Positions 17,246 to 27,000 of a stretch of 55,809 bases of DNA are shown here, in pieces (position 1 is the stretch's first letter; each line of letters starts with the position of its first letter). Source of the stretch: Microbulbifer mangrovi. GTDB lineage: Bacteria > Pseudomonadota > Gammaproteobacteria > Pseudomonadales > Cellvibrionaceae. The DNA is taken from the NCBI RefSeq assembly GCF_002009015.1, contig NZ_LZDE01000336.1, positions 1 to 55,809 on the forward strand. Reading direction: 5' to 3'. The translations under genes were made by a program, and so were the position numbers. A model generated the notes under the pieces. It was given only the letters and a program-made list of their open reading frames with translations, ran no database searches and had not been told where the DNA came from.

Positions 17246-18750
17246 CAGCTGGTCGCTCCCACGCCGATCTGCGACAACGCAGTGGTCAACTTCAGTTCAG
17301 ACACCAGGTGATCGACGGTATAGTGGCTCTTCAGGTGAATGACGCTTTGATAACTTCCGGGTTTTCCGGGCTCATCCATTACCCGAACCCGCGCCTCGCG
17401 CAACGGATAGCGTGCCAGCATTTCCCATGAGAGATCCTCTCGGCCGGTGGTATACCGATCCATCCAATGCTGCAGTTGTCGCTCACAATCTGCCGCATTC
17501 ATGTAGGCGCCTACCTTGTCGCGTATCATTACTTTTATGTAATGGGCGAAGCGTGAAGCACACAATATCTGCTGAAGCATCCCGCTGATTCGGGCATTGG
17601 CTGTTGCAGATTTGGAGCTGTACCGCTTTGGACGCTGCAATGAAGGTACGCTGTTAAATGCACTGTAAGGCGAGTCATAGCAGTGACACAGGCAGGCAAA
17701 ACCGAGTTCGCTGAGTTCTCGCTCGGCAAAATCGGTGATCAGGATGGAGGTAGCCATCTTGATGGACTGGGCACTGCTGTCGACACCGTAGGGGACATTC
17801 GGTAACTGGGTAACCAGACCGCCCCCCAGATGATCCCGCGCTACGCCACGGATATGCGAAAACCAGCCGACTTCATCAAACTCGCGAATCAGTACGCAGC
17901 CCATGGCAAACACCGCATTGCCCCACAGATGGTTTCTCGCATCTGAGGATTGAGCACTTTCGCCAAAGCGAATGCCCCGGTAATTGGAGAAACCCCGGGT
18001 ATGTGGTTGCCGCATCAGAACCTGCGGTAGTAGTACGCCGATAAACCGGGAATCTTCCAGATCCCGAAGGCTGTTCCAGCGAATGTACTGTTTCTGGCGG
18101 AAAACCTCGGAAAAATCGATCGGCCGTGCGACATCATCAAAACTGTCGACGCCGAAAAGCTGCGGCGCCGCGCTACAGATAAACGGCGCGAAAGCAGCAG
18201 CCGCAGTATGGGCGATCCCCTGCAGGGTAAATACGTCGTCGTATGGATGGCCTTCAAAGGGCTGATGGGAAATATAGTAGTCACCGATCAGCAGGCCAAA
18301 GGGTTCACCACCGGGGGTACCAAATTCTTCGTTATAGACGAGATGAAACAGTCCGGACTGATCGTAATCCGGGGCGCGTTCTATATCCCGAGAGAGATCT
18401 TTCCAACTGACATCCAGCAGCTTGATGACAATATTGTCCGCTGCCGGCGTCTCTGAGATCAGCATCGACAAGCCGCGCCAGCGCGCTTCCAGCTCCTGGA
18501 ATTTTGGGTGATGGAGAATCTCGTTCACCTGATCACTAATCAGGAGATCCAGCTCCGCAATTACCTGATTCAGCCACTCGCGCACAGTGTGCCGACTGGT
18601 ATCACCAGAGCCGCTGAACGCATCCAGCCAATATTCAAATGCAAACAGATCGTCCGGTTCGTCCAGAAATTTCTGCAGCGGGTTTCCACCACCCTGAAGC
18701 AATGACTCGGCGAACAGGATAGGGTCACCTGGCTTCTGGTGGGAAGACAT
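17245..18750 (-). CDS. tssC: Second sheath large-subunit homologue (TssC2)
   Basis: The product, about 501 residues, is a full-length but diverged TssC/VipB. It shares landmarks with the other copy at 18849-20336: FQELEARWRGLSMLI, YNEEFGTPGGEPFGLLIGD, LRDLEDSRFIGVLLP, SRFAHYIKVMIRDKVGAYM and a matching C-terminal EARVRVMDEPGKPG. Three in-frame starts are possible: GTG 18768, TTG 18759 (GGAG 8 nt upstream) and ATG 18750; I give the ATG. It overlaps tssE by one base and sits downstream of a terminator hairpin, so it is probably made in smaller amounts than TssB/TssC1 and grouped with baseplate genes. A specialised ring at the baseplate or cap end of the sheath is possible; that is inference. 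Confidence 0.9.
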   Translation of the reverse strand: MSSHQKPGDPILFAESLLQGGGNPLQKFLDEPDDLFAFEYWLDAFSGSGDTSRHTVREWLNQVIAELDLLISDQVNEILHHPKFQELEARWRGLSMLISETPAADNIVIKLLDVSWKDLSRDIERAPDYDQSGLFHLVYNEEFGTPGGEPFGLLIGDYYISHQPFEGHPYDDVFTLQGIAHTAAAAFAPFICSAAPQLFGVDSFDDVARPIDFSEVFRQKQYIRWNSLRDLEDSRFIGVLLPQVLMRQPHTRGFSNYRGIRFGESAQSSDARNHLWGNAVFAMGCVLIREFDEVGWFSHIRGVARDHLGGGLVTQLPNVPYGVDSSAQSIKMATSILITDFAERELSELGFACLCHCYDSPYSAFNSVPSLQRPKRYSSKSATANARISGMLQQILCASRFAHYIKVMIRDKVGAYMNAADCERQLQHWMDRYTTGREDLSWEMLARYPLREARVRVMDEPGKPGSYQSVIHLKSHYTVDHLVSELKLTTALSQIGVGATS

Positions 18751-18811
18751 CGAAGGCAAGGCAGGCACTCCCCAGTGGGTATGAGAGGTGTGTTAACAGA
18801 CGGAGGCTGGT

Positions 18812-18842
18812 GGAAAAAGGGCCGATCAAAGGATCGGCCCTT
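18812..18842 (-). terminator. Intrinsic terminator between tssC1 and tssC2
   Basis: On the minus strand the perfect 9-bp stem GGGCCGATC-CTTT-GATCGGCCC (18840-18819) is followed by TTTTT (18818-18814). It begins 8 bp after the tssC1 stop. Some transcription must pass it, or a promoter must lie in the ~65 bp beyond, for tssC2-E-F-G-clpV to be expressed. Confidence 0.85.
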
Positions 18843-18848
18843 CGCCAA

Positions 18849-20336
18849 TTACCCTGCGCTCGGGATATTGGCCACCATACGCATGGAAGTGGTGAGCTCT
18901 TCCATCTGCAGCCAGGGCTTCAGGTATGCAACGGCGCTGTAGCAACCGGGCTGACCTGGTATCTCCTTCACCTCTACCCGCGCCTCTGCCAGGGGATACT
19001 TCGCCTTCATTTCGGCACTCGCATCCGGGTTGGAGTTGGTGTACTGGGAGATCCACTTGTTCAGCCAGCGCTCACAATCGCCAGCTTCCATAAAGCTGCC
19101 CACTTTGTCGCGCGCCATTACCTTGAGGTAGTGGGCGATACGCGAGGTTGCCATCAGGTAGGGCAAGCGAGCGGAGATGGAGGCATTTGCGGTCGCATCC
19201 GGGTCGTCGAATACTTTCGCCTTCTGGGTGCTCTGAGAACCAAAGAACACGGAGTAATCGGTATTCTTGTAGTGACACAGCGGCAGGAACCCCTGGGCAC
19301 TGAGCTCCGCTTCACGACGGTCGGTGATACCGATTTCGGTCGGGCATTTCTGGTCCAGGTCGCCATCATCACTTTTGAACAGGTGAGTGGGCAGGCCTTC
19401 TACCTTACCGCCACCTTCGGCACCGCGAATCGCCGTACACCAGGAGTTTTCAGCAAATGCCTTGGTCATGGTGGTACCCATCACGTATGCGGCATTCATC
19501 CAGCAATACTGCTCGTGATTGGCCGGACGGGAGACACCGTCCTCGTCTACCTCGAACTCTTCGTAATTGAAGGATTCAACCGGCTTGGTATTGGCACCGT
19601 ACGGGGTGCGCGCCAGGGTGCGGGGCATCACCAGGGTAACGAAACGGGAATCATCGCTATCGCGGAAGCTGCGCCACTTGATGTATTCACCGGACTCGAA
19701 GATGCCGCCCAGATCGCGGGGCTTGGAGAGCTCGGTGAAATCATTGAAGCCGAACATACCCGCACCAGCAGCGGAGACGAACGGACAGAAACCGGCCGCC
19801 GCCACGTTGGACATTTTGCTCAGCAGCTCGATGTCTTCCGGGTGACTGGTAAACTCGAAGTCGCCAATCATGCAGCCGAACGGTTCGCCACCCGCAGTAC
19901 CGAACTCTTCTTCGTAAATCTTTTTGAAGGTCTGGCTCTGGTCGAACTCAACCGCCTTGTCCAGATCGCGGAACAGCTCGCGTTTGGTAATGTTCATCAT
20001 GCGGACCTTGAGGGTCGCGCCGGTTTCGCTGTTCATTACCAGATGGTTCAGGCCACGCCAGGAGCCCTCAAGCTTCTGGAACTTCTCATCGTGCATGATT
20101 GCAGCGAGCTGCTTGGACATTGCCGCATCAATTGCCGCCACTGCTTTATTGACGGTCTGGGTAAGGTTGCGATCCCAGGTGACGGTTCCCTGCAAAACCT
20201 GCTGAGTCAGGTTGGCGATCAGGTCCTGAGCTTCGTCTGGCTGAGTCTGCTTGGTCGCAGAAATAGCCTGTTCCAGCAGGCTTACCGACTGCTCTTCCGC
20301 TTCCTGTTCCGCTACATTTTCAACTTCGGTGCTCAT
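18849..20336 (-). CDS. tssC: T6SS sheath large subunit TssC1 (VipB)
   Basis: This 495-residue protein is the canonical sheath large subunit: [92 protein letters not shown] and a C-terminal [14 protein letters not shown]. With TssB it forms the contractile helix around Hcp. Its ATG overlaps the tssB stop by one base (TAATG), with GAGAGGA just before. A strong terminator follows 8 bp after the stop. Confidence 0.96.
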   Translation of the reverse strand: MSTEVENVAEQEAEEQSVSLLEQAISATKQTQPDEAQDLIANLTQQVLQGTVTWDRNLTQTVNKAVAAIDAAMSKQLAAIMHDEKFQKLEGSWRGLNHLVMNSETGATLKVRMMNITKRELFRDLDKAVEFDQSQTFKKIYEEEFGTAGGEPFGCMIGDFEFTSHPEDIELLSKMSNVAAAGFCPFVSAAGAGMFGFNDFTELSKPRDLGGIFESGEYIKWRSFRDSDDSRFVTLVMPRTLARTPYGANTKPVESFNYEEFEVDEDGVSRPANHEQYCWMNAAYVMGTTMTKAFAENSWCTAIRGAEGGGKVEGLPTHLFKSDDGDLDQKCPTEIGITDRREAELSAQGFLPLCHYKNTDYSVFFGSQSTQKAKVFDDPDATANASISARLPYLMATSRIAHYLKVMARDKVGSFMEAGDCERWLNKWISQYTNSNPDASAEMKAKYPLAEARVEVKEIPGQPGCYSAVAYLKPWLQMEELTTSMRMVANIPSAG

Positions 20337-20854
20337 TACGCGTCCTCTCCCTTGTCTTCTCCCAGCCCCAGCTGCTCGGAGATTGCAGTGACGTTTTCAG
20401 TACTCTGGAGAATGTCTTCCAGAACTTTTTCCAGTTCCTCAGAGCGGTCGGCTTTGCTCAGCAGGTCACGCAGTTTGCTGCGCGCTTCCAGCAGTTGTTT
20501 CAGGGGCTCAACCTGTTCCACGATCTGCTCTGGAGTAAAGTCATCCATGTGATTGAAATCGAGGTTTACCGCCATCTTGCTGCCGTCGTCAGACAGGGTG
20601 TTTTCCACCTGCAGCTCGAGTTTCGGATTTACCTTGGCCATCACATCGTTGAAATTATCGCGATCGATCTGAACGAACTTACGCTCTTTCAATGCCTTGC
20701 GGTTTTCCATGTTGTCGCCGGAGTAATCACCCATGACGCCAGTCACGAAAGGCAGCTCTTTTTTTACTTCCGCACCATTGGTTTCAACATCATAGGTAAT
20801 GTGGACACGCGGCTTACGCACACGCTTCAGTTTGTTGTGAATACTCTCGGACAT
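20336..20854 (-). CDS. tssB: T6SS sheath small subunit TssB (VipA)
   Basis: The 172-residue product starts [28 protein letters not shown] sequence, then [27 protein letters not shown] and [15 protein letters not shown], all markers of VipA. A helical, charged C-terminus would interlock with TssC and present the ClpV-binding region. AAGGAGA is placed 6-7 nt upstream of the ATG. It lies 47 bp after tssA and is coupled to tssC1. Confidence 0.96.
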   Translation of the reverse strand: MSESIHNKLKRVRKPRVHITYDVETNGAEVKKELPFVTGVMGDYSGDNMENRKALKERKFVQIDRDNFNDVMAKVNPKLELQVENTLSDDGSKMAVNLDFNHMDDFTPEQIVEQVEPLKQLLEARSKLRDLLSKADRSEELEKVLEDILQSTENVTAISEQLGLGEDKGEDA

Positions 20855-20901
20855 CTGGGTCTCCTTTCCTCAATACAGGAATCGTGGTGTTTTCTAGGGA
20901 T

Positions 20902-22170
20902 TTACCAACTGGGTTCTGCGGTCGGCTCCGGAGCCCCCCAGCCCGCATCTTCCTGGGCGGGTTGAGACTCGGTGCTGGCAGCAGGCTGCTCGGCAGGGGT
21001 AGATTGGGTAACAGGTGGTGCCACGTAGCGCTGGCTGTCGGAGCCATCCAGTCGCACACCGGTCAGCTGTGAATACATGGCGCGGGACTGGTCGTCCGGC
21101 AGGAGTTCGCCCATCAGCTCAGCCACGGTCATCCGGCCCCAACCAATCAGTCGTTCGAGGCCAGGCGCCAGCGGTGTATGTGGTTCGTATGTGCGGAAGT
21201 ACTTCGCGGCCTTTTCCAGCAATTTCAGGGCATCTTCCCTCGAGGTGATAGCACCGGTGGGTACAGCGACCATCTGCATCGCGACTCCTCCATTCTCAGC
21301 AGCGGCAGCGGGTGTCTGCCCGGCATCCGCCTCAACGGGTTCAGGCTCTTCGGCCGCGGCAAGTGACTCTAACTGCGGTTTGTAGACAAAACGGACGGTG
21401 CGCAACACCTCATCCAGAAGGCTGGTGATATTGGTCGAGGGCGGCGCATCGCTGCCGCAGGATTCCCGCAGCACAGCATTGGTGGCCTTGAAACTGGTGA
21501 GACACTCTTCCAGCGTCTCCACCAGATCCGAGGCCCATTGCGGCGCCGCCGGGGTGGCACAGGCATCAAACTCACCAATGCTGTAGCCGAGCGTTTCCAC
21601 CCGCGCCGCCTTGGCATCCGGGTCGGCGATCTTGTCTGCATCCCGGGCTTGCTGGTAGTGGAAGAAGGAGTAGCTACCGTAATCCCCTTCCGGAGTGATA
21701 TCTGCGTTGCGGATCGGCATCAACAGGGTGCCATCTGCGCCATCGCCGTTGAGGCCGGTAAGCGGAGCTACCTTTGTTTCGATGCCGTCTTCATCGGGTT
21801 CGGGATAGAGATCATCCCAGTATTCCGCAATCAGCCGTTCGATGAGAGTAAATCCGTCGCGCAATCCGGGAAAACCGTGCAGTCGAATGAGCGCTTCGGT
21901 ATACCAGCTGGCAACCTCGAGATCCTTGCTCTTTTCCTTGAGAATTTTTTGCGCTGTCTTTGCCACCTCGCGCCATGGTGCAAGCAGGTCGGCGTCGCTC
22001 TCGTCGAACATCGCCGAGCGCTCGGCGGCACGCGCGCTGTTTCGGGCATCCTTGATGGTGTAGTAATCGGAGGTGGGAGAGCGATCTGCGCGGATATCCT
22101 CACCCTGCCGCTGCTCGCCAGGAATATCCTGCAGAAGAGAATCCAGTTCTATCGCATTCGGAAATGCCAT
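20902..22170 (-). CDS. tssA: T6SS assembly protein TssA (ImpA-type)
   Basis: The 422-residue protein has the ImpA N-terminal domain (about 10-130): SLLQDIPGEQRQGEDIRAD, LLAPWREVAKTAQKILKEKSKDLEVASW and YWDDLYPEPDEDGIETK. An Ala/Glu-rich linker follows (about 275-300), then a helical part with ITSREDALKLLEKAAKYFR, PHTPLAPGLERLIGWGRM and ELLPDD. The end is a Pro/Ala/Gln tail. TssA recruits baseplate parts and primes tube/sheath growth. It is followed by tssB after 47 bp. Confidence 0.93.
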   Translation of the reverse strand: MAFPNAIELDSLLQDIPGEQRQGEDIRADRSPTSDYYTIKDARNSARAAERSAMFDESDADLLAPWREVAKTAQKILKEKSKDLEVASWYTEALIRLHGFPGLRDGFTLIERLIAEYWDDLYPEPDEDGIETKVAPLTGLNGDGADGTLLMPIRNADITPEGDYGSYSFFHYQQARDADKIADPDAKAARVETLGYSIGEFDACATPAAPQWASDLVETLEECLTSFKATNAVLRESCGSDAPPSTNITSLLDEVLRTVRFVYKPQLESLAAAEEPEPVEADAGQTPAAAAENGGVAMQMVAVPTGAITSREDALKLLEKAAKYFRTYEPHTPLAPGLERLIGWGRMTVAELMGELLPDDQSRAMYSQLTGVRLDGSDSQRYVAPPVTQSTPAEQPAASTESQPAQEDAGWGAPEPTAEPSW

Positions 22171-22234
22171 GAAAATTCCTTTTCATTATCGGGCGTAGAC
22201 AATTTTTTCTACGCGCCTGTTGTTTATCTATTTT

Positions 22235-23035
22235 TCAGGCCAGAGCCACCCGAGAGGGGACATCGTCTGCAGCGATCTCCGGATTTTTTGCTGTTTTAGG
22301 CGAATCCGCTTCCGTTATGAACGAGAAGCTGGAGATCAATTGATCGAATTCGTGCTTGCGCTCTGAAAATACACTCTGTTCACTCCACAGGAACAGGGTA
22401 TAGATTTTTTCACCACCGCCAATACAAGCAACCAGGTATTGAACCGGTACTGTGTCGACTTCGGCAAGTAATTCGCCAAAAAAACCTGTACCGCCATCGA
22501 CCTGCAGTTGCTTCGCAGGGCTACTAACCGATGCCAGATAAAGTTGCGCAGCACACTGGGATAACTGCGCCTGACAGTACTCCTCCACCGTTGGTGCAGA
22601 AGGAAAGTCTTCCACTCTCTGTGGGAGCACCACTAAAAATTCATTCTTATCCAGGCTACCCGCCTGCAAAACTGCCCGCTGGTTCAGATCGTCAAATACC
22701 TGCCAGTCATTCGGCACGTGAACGGAACAACTACCATCCGTAGCGTTCAGCCTGACCGTTGTAGATGGAGATCTGACGGCTGTGGATTCCAAAACGGTTT
22801 TATCGGTGCATCGGATCTCAGCGCACCAACCGGCTGCCCAGAAGGCCCGCACCAGTTTCTCGCCTTCTGCGACCTGGTCACAGACTTTTACGACGGTAGA
22901 TTTACCATTCAACAGTTTTTTTATCCGGGTAAAATCCAGGCCGAACTTCTCGGCCAACAACCGGATTCCCTGCCGACGATCAAACCCTTCCCTTAGAACA
23001 CCGGTAAAGACTACCTGGCATTGCCTCGCTAACAT
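22235..23035 (-). CDS. Unnamed T6SS-cluster protein, two domains (possible PsbP/DcrB-like C-terminal fold)
   Basis: The 266-residue product has no signal peptide or membrane helix. Start: ATG 23035 with AGGGA about 8 nt upstream, preferred over TTG 23041. Residues 1-75 (QVVFTGVLREGFDRRQGI, FTRIKKLLNGKSTVVKV, AFWAAGWCAEIRC) look like a small alpha/beta domain seen at the N-terminus of some zinc-ribbon or DUF805-type membrane proteins. Residues about 90-240 (VHVPNDWQVFDDLNQRAVLQ, ending in FDQLISSFSF) read like the PsbP/DcrB fold, which also includes the Eag chaperones of some T6SS effectors. Both are pattern-based guesses. It stands 64 bp before tssA on the same strand and behind a 300-bp gap with palindromes, so it may be the first gene of the tssABC operon. 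No function is assigned. Confidence 0.72.
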   Translation of the reverse strand: MLARQCQVVFTGVLREGFDRRQGIRLLAEKFGLDFTRIKKLLNGKSTVVKVCDQVAEGEKLVRAFWAAGWCAEIRCTDKTVLESTAVRSPSTTVRLNATDGSCSVHVPNDWQVFDDLNQRAVLQAGSLDKNEFLVVLPQRVEDFPSAPTVEEYCQAQLSQCAAQLYLASVSSPAKQLQVDGGTGFFGELLAEVDTVPVQYLVACIGGGEKIYTLFLWSEQSVFSERKHEFDQLISSFSFITEADSPKTAKNPEIAADDVPSRVALA

Positions 23036-23348
23036 TTTCAATCCCTGAACGTGCTGCCACGGGTGCCTGTCGGCGATCCCCGGCGAGGTCGCACATCAAT
23101 GTCCGACCTGAAAAAGCTTCCACAAACCACACAGTAGTGTTTGCGTTATTTGGTAACGACGCACAACGAATGCAATCCCGCAATCCGGCCGTGCAAACGG
23201 TACGCCCGTACCGATTACTGAAACACCAAACCATTATTTTATCGGAATAGAATTCCGCTTGAACACCGATTTAAATGTATCTACTCAGAAAAACCGAGTT
23301 TTTATTGGTACGCTAATACCAACTAGACAGAAGACTCTGCTAATTCCC
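23036..23348. promoter_or_regulatory. Intergenic control region with two palindromes
   Basis: The 313-bp gap lies between tagF and the unnamed gene, both on the minus strand. I see no credible gene. It holds GGTACGCCCGTACC (23199-23212) and the perfect inverted repeat TTGGTA-N6-TACCAA (23305-23322). Both contain GGTA/TACC half-sites like those near ppkA-hcp and in front of the 34699 gene. It should contain the promoter of the unnamed-gene/tssABC block. Confidence 0.5.
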
Positions 23349-24014
23349 TCACCAGTGCAATTTCGGCGCACCGAGCATTGCGCAATAATTCCCCGGGTCT
23401 GGCAGTCCCGGGCTCAACAGAGAGGTCGGGGCAAGGTGCTGTGAACCTTCACACCACCAGAGGCTAAAGCTGTTATGTTTTTCCTTCACGAGAAATTCGA
23501 GCATCGACGGATAATGCTGTGAAATCCTCGAAGCACCACTCAGGGATAACAGATCGCCATCATTGTCTGCAGCGAGTGCATTGCCCGGCAAATCCACCAG
23601 TGGCGGAAACCTGTCCAACACCTGGTCAGCAGAAAGTGCGTTTTGCAGTGCGTCTATCGCCAGTGCGGAGGCCTGCTCATACCACTCCCCTGCATCGATC
23701 TGTACGGAAAATAGATTCGCGCCATTTTCCAACGGTGCCGCCAAGGTGACAGGAAAATAGCGTCCTACACTATCCACGCTGGGAACCAGAATGCCTATCC
23801 AGCCCTGCTGGTTGAGGACACCGGGACTCATTGCGAACCGCCAGATTGGACTTGTCAGGTAATACTCCAACCAGCGATCACCTACCAACTCCCGGGAACC
23901 GTGCACTGCGCGCTGCAGCCATTCGTCCCAGGGAGTGACAAAACTTGCCGGCAACTCCCGCTGAATGAAGTCGCCATGTCCCGGAAGTTTTCCAAACAAT
24001 CCGCTGTGTGACAT
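23349..24014 (-). CDS. tagF: T6SS-associated protein TagF
   Basis: The 221-residue protein begins with the family hallmark GLFGKLPGHGDFIQRELP and continues with WDEWLQRAVHGSRELVGDRWLE, WRFAMSPGVL and GRYFPVTLAAPL. TagF acts as a post-translational repressor, in several systems by binding the FHA protein and blocking assembly, and so opposes or bypasses the kinase branch. Here it is a stand-alone protein with no fused PP2C domain; the phosphatase is a separate gene at 34897. It follows tssM after 11 bp and closes the third minus-strand operon. Confidence 0.94.
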   Translation of the reverse strand: MSHSGLFGKLPGHGDFIQRELPASFVTPWDEWLQRAVHGSRELVGDRWLEYYLTSPIWRFAMSPGVLNQQGWIGILVPSVDSVGRYFPVTLAAPLENGANLFSVQIDAGEWYEQASALAIDALQNALSADQVLDRFPPLVDLPGNALAADNDGDLLSLSGASRISQHYPSMLEFLVKEKHNSFSLWWCEGSQHLAPTSLLSPGLPDPGNYCAMLGAPKLHW

Positions 24015-24025
24015 ATCTGCACCGC

Positions 24026-27000
24026 TTAAAGTACTTGCGGGCAGCGATAGCCGCCCAGCAAACCTTGATCGAAGGGATTACTCACACCGGCAGCAGAAAG
24101 CCTGAACTGTGCCGAGCGGCCGGATTCGCGGAAAGTAACCAGATATTCAGAGCCATTGCGAGAAGACTCGAGCTCCGAATTCAGCAACAAGCGGTACCAG
24201 GCCCAGTCGCCCTCGAAATGTTGTCGATGCACAGTTTCATTCAGATCCTCAAATAGAATCCGCACGCGGTTTGTTTCCCCACCACGCCAGTCCAACTTGG
24301 AGCGAGTACGCGGACCATGTGAGTAGGGAACTCGCTGACTGCCCAGCTCAAGGGCAAACAACCTCACGCTGGAATCCAGTTTTGTCGGCTCTATACGGAA
24401 ACTGTATCCGGCCTCTTCGCCCTGGCTGAAGAGGGTTTTTCGAATGCGCTCCGCACGCTGCATCTGGCGCAGTGCGCCACTGGAAATCCCCAGGGTTTGC
24501 CCTTCCAGAGCCTTGAGTTTCCAGTTGCGCGTATCCACGAACGGCTTCAGGTATTCCTGAACAAACTGCTGCTCGATACCACCGGGCTTGAAGTACTTGT
24601 TGAACTCCATCACCGGTGTTTCCTGATTACCACCGGCTCGGAGAGGGAAGCGATCCGCCAGGCTTCGGCTGTACACGCTGTACACTTGCTCCCGCCATAC
24701 GCGATCGGTGTGGCGTTTGGCTTTGGCCATTACCAATCCCCAGGTGCTATCTGCAATCTCTTCCAGCCAATCATCAAAGGGTGCCGGTGCATTGGCGGCC
24801 TTTACCCGCAGCTGCTTGATTGCATCTCCGGCGCCACTGAAGCGTGCTTTGGCCTTGTTGAACGCAACCTCATCGGTATCTACACCGCTGTCGATTTCCG
24901 CCAGATACTCCTGCAGCTGAGTGATACTGGACAGGTAATCCTGTACACGAGCCGGTCGGCCTTTTTCACTGCGCGTCAGTCTCTGCAGCTCCTCAAACCT
25001 GAGGTCTACCACCGTCGGCTGGAATTTTTCTGCCAGTTTGCTGGCAGCGCCACTGACCGCAGCAGAGCCGAGGCGACGGGTCGTGCTGGAAACCGGTAGC
25101 GGTACGCCACTCGCATCTACGGGCACTTCTGGACGCGGGGTCAGCGCCGTGTTGTCCGACGTGATTTCAGCAATGGCCAGCAGGGGTGAATACACCGGAT
25201 CGGAGAGTTTAGACAACACATCCAGTGCCTCAGAGGTAGACTGGAATCGCTGAATTGAAAAACCGGAAACGAACTGCTGCCAGCGCTGCTGGTATTCACC
25301 GAGATAGATGCGCTTGACATCCTCACCCAGTCGCTTGCGGTCCTCCTCATTGAAATCTTCCCCGCTTAGATCGCCACCGTATATCCAGCGTTCATCCGCC
25401 AGCTGATCCAGCAGCGGGGAATCCGCATCGAAGTCCAGTTCTTTATAACCGGCCTTGGTATACAGGTAGGGGATATGAAAACGGCTGTCACCCGGGTCAA
25501 CACCGAACAGTTGTGCAGTGTCTCCACCGACTTCACCGTAGAGGTCAATCTGTGTCTGTCCCAGGTCGCTGCGCAGCATCTGCGCATAAAGGCGCTGCGG
25601 TACCGGAATACGGCGTAATTGCTGTCGCGCCGTTGCAATTACCCGCTCATTGGGCTCGAGATTTTCCGGCAGCGGCCGGGAGAAAAGACGCTCCAGATGT
25701 GCCAGCATCTGCTGCTGTTTAGCGGCCTCGCCAGACAGTGTCTGCGACCACTCATCACTGAAATACGCGGTCAAATCCTCGAGGCTTCGCTTTTCCGGAT
25801 TAAACAGCATCAGGTAGGTCTTCAGCGTCTGGGTAAGTGCCGGATCTGCACTGTCGAGTTTTACCAGTCGCTGCTCCAGTGCACGCTGCAATGCGGGCAG
25901 GAAGGTGAGCTCCAGTTGCTCGCGATAAAGGCGATCCGCCGCGGCATCGACTCGTTCATCGTACAGACCGAGATTATTCAGCCAGGGGTGCTCTTCTTTC
26001 TGATACACGCGAGAAGCCGCCTCCAGTGGCTCGAGCAGCTCCAGGGTTTGCAATGGTGAGATTTTGCGGTCCCCCAGTTTTTCCCTGGCTTCCTCGTAAA
26101 GCGCAATATTGTCGCGGACCTCCCCCATATACCGCTTGTTCTGCGCAATACTGCCGGTCCACAAGAATAGAGCACCGACAAAAGCCGCGGCGGATCCAAC
26201 GTAGACCGCGCCGCGCAGCCAACGGGTAACACTTTCAACCTTGCGGTTCACTCCGACCAGATCGGCTTCCGGGAAAATGACATCTTTCAACAGACGATGC
26301 AGAAAATAACTCTTGCCCACCCCCTGGAATCGCTGCGCCACGTCGCGCTCGAGGCCGAAATCGGAGCTCACTGAGGCCATCATCCGGTCAATCGGACTTC
26401 CCTCCTGAGTGCCACTGGTAAAGTACACACCGCGTACCATGGGTACGGTGTCGTAGCGATTGGCACTGAATGCCTGCTTCACAAAATCGGACAATACGTT
26501 TTGCAGGCTCTCCATACGCGCAGGGAAACCCTGTAATAGAGCGCGCTTCTCTACATTGCGCTCCTGATGCACACGCCACAGGACCCGCTGATTGAGCCGC
26601 TGGATCAACGCCTGGAACTCGCTGACAAAGTCATCCAGTGGTGCACCCGCCCCCGTGTGTGCCTCTGCCGGAAAACTGATTCCCCACACCTGCTCGCGCT
26701 CGGCCTGCGAAAGGTTGTCGAAATATTCGCTGAAGCCGGCAACGAGGTCACACTTGGTGAAAGTAAGATAAATCGGGAAGCGGATTCCCAGCTGCTGCTG
26801 CAGATCATTGATACGCGCGCGGATAGTCTTGGCCTGATGTACGCGCTGCTCGGTAGTCTGCACCATCAGATCCTGCAAACTGACCGCAACCAGCACACCA
26901 TTGATAGGACGGCGCCGACGATATCGCTGCAGCAGGTTCAGGAAGGCTTTCCAGGCACTGTTGTCGTATACGCGGTGGCTATCCTGTGTGGTATAGCGCC

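Noticed and set aside
22980..23234. 84-residue minus-strand open frame in the 23036-23348 gap
   Set aside because: It overlaps the start of the neighbouring gene, has no SD and no recognisable pattern.
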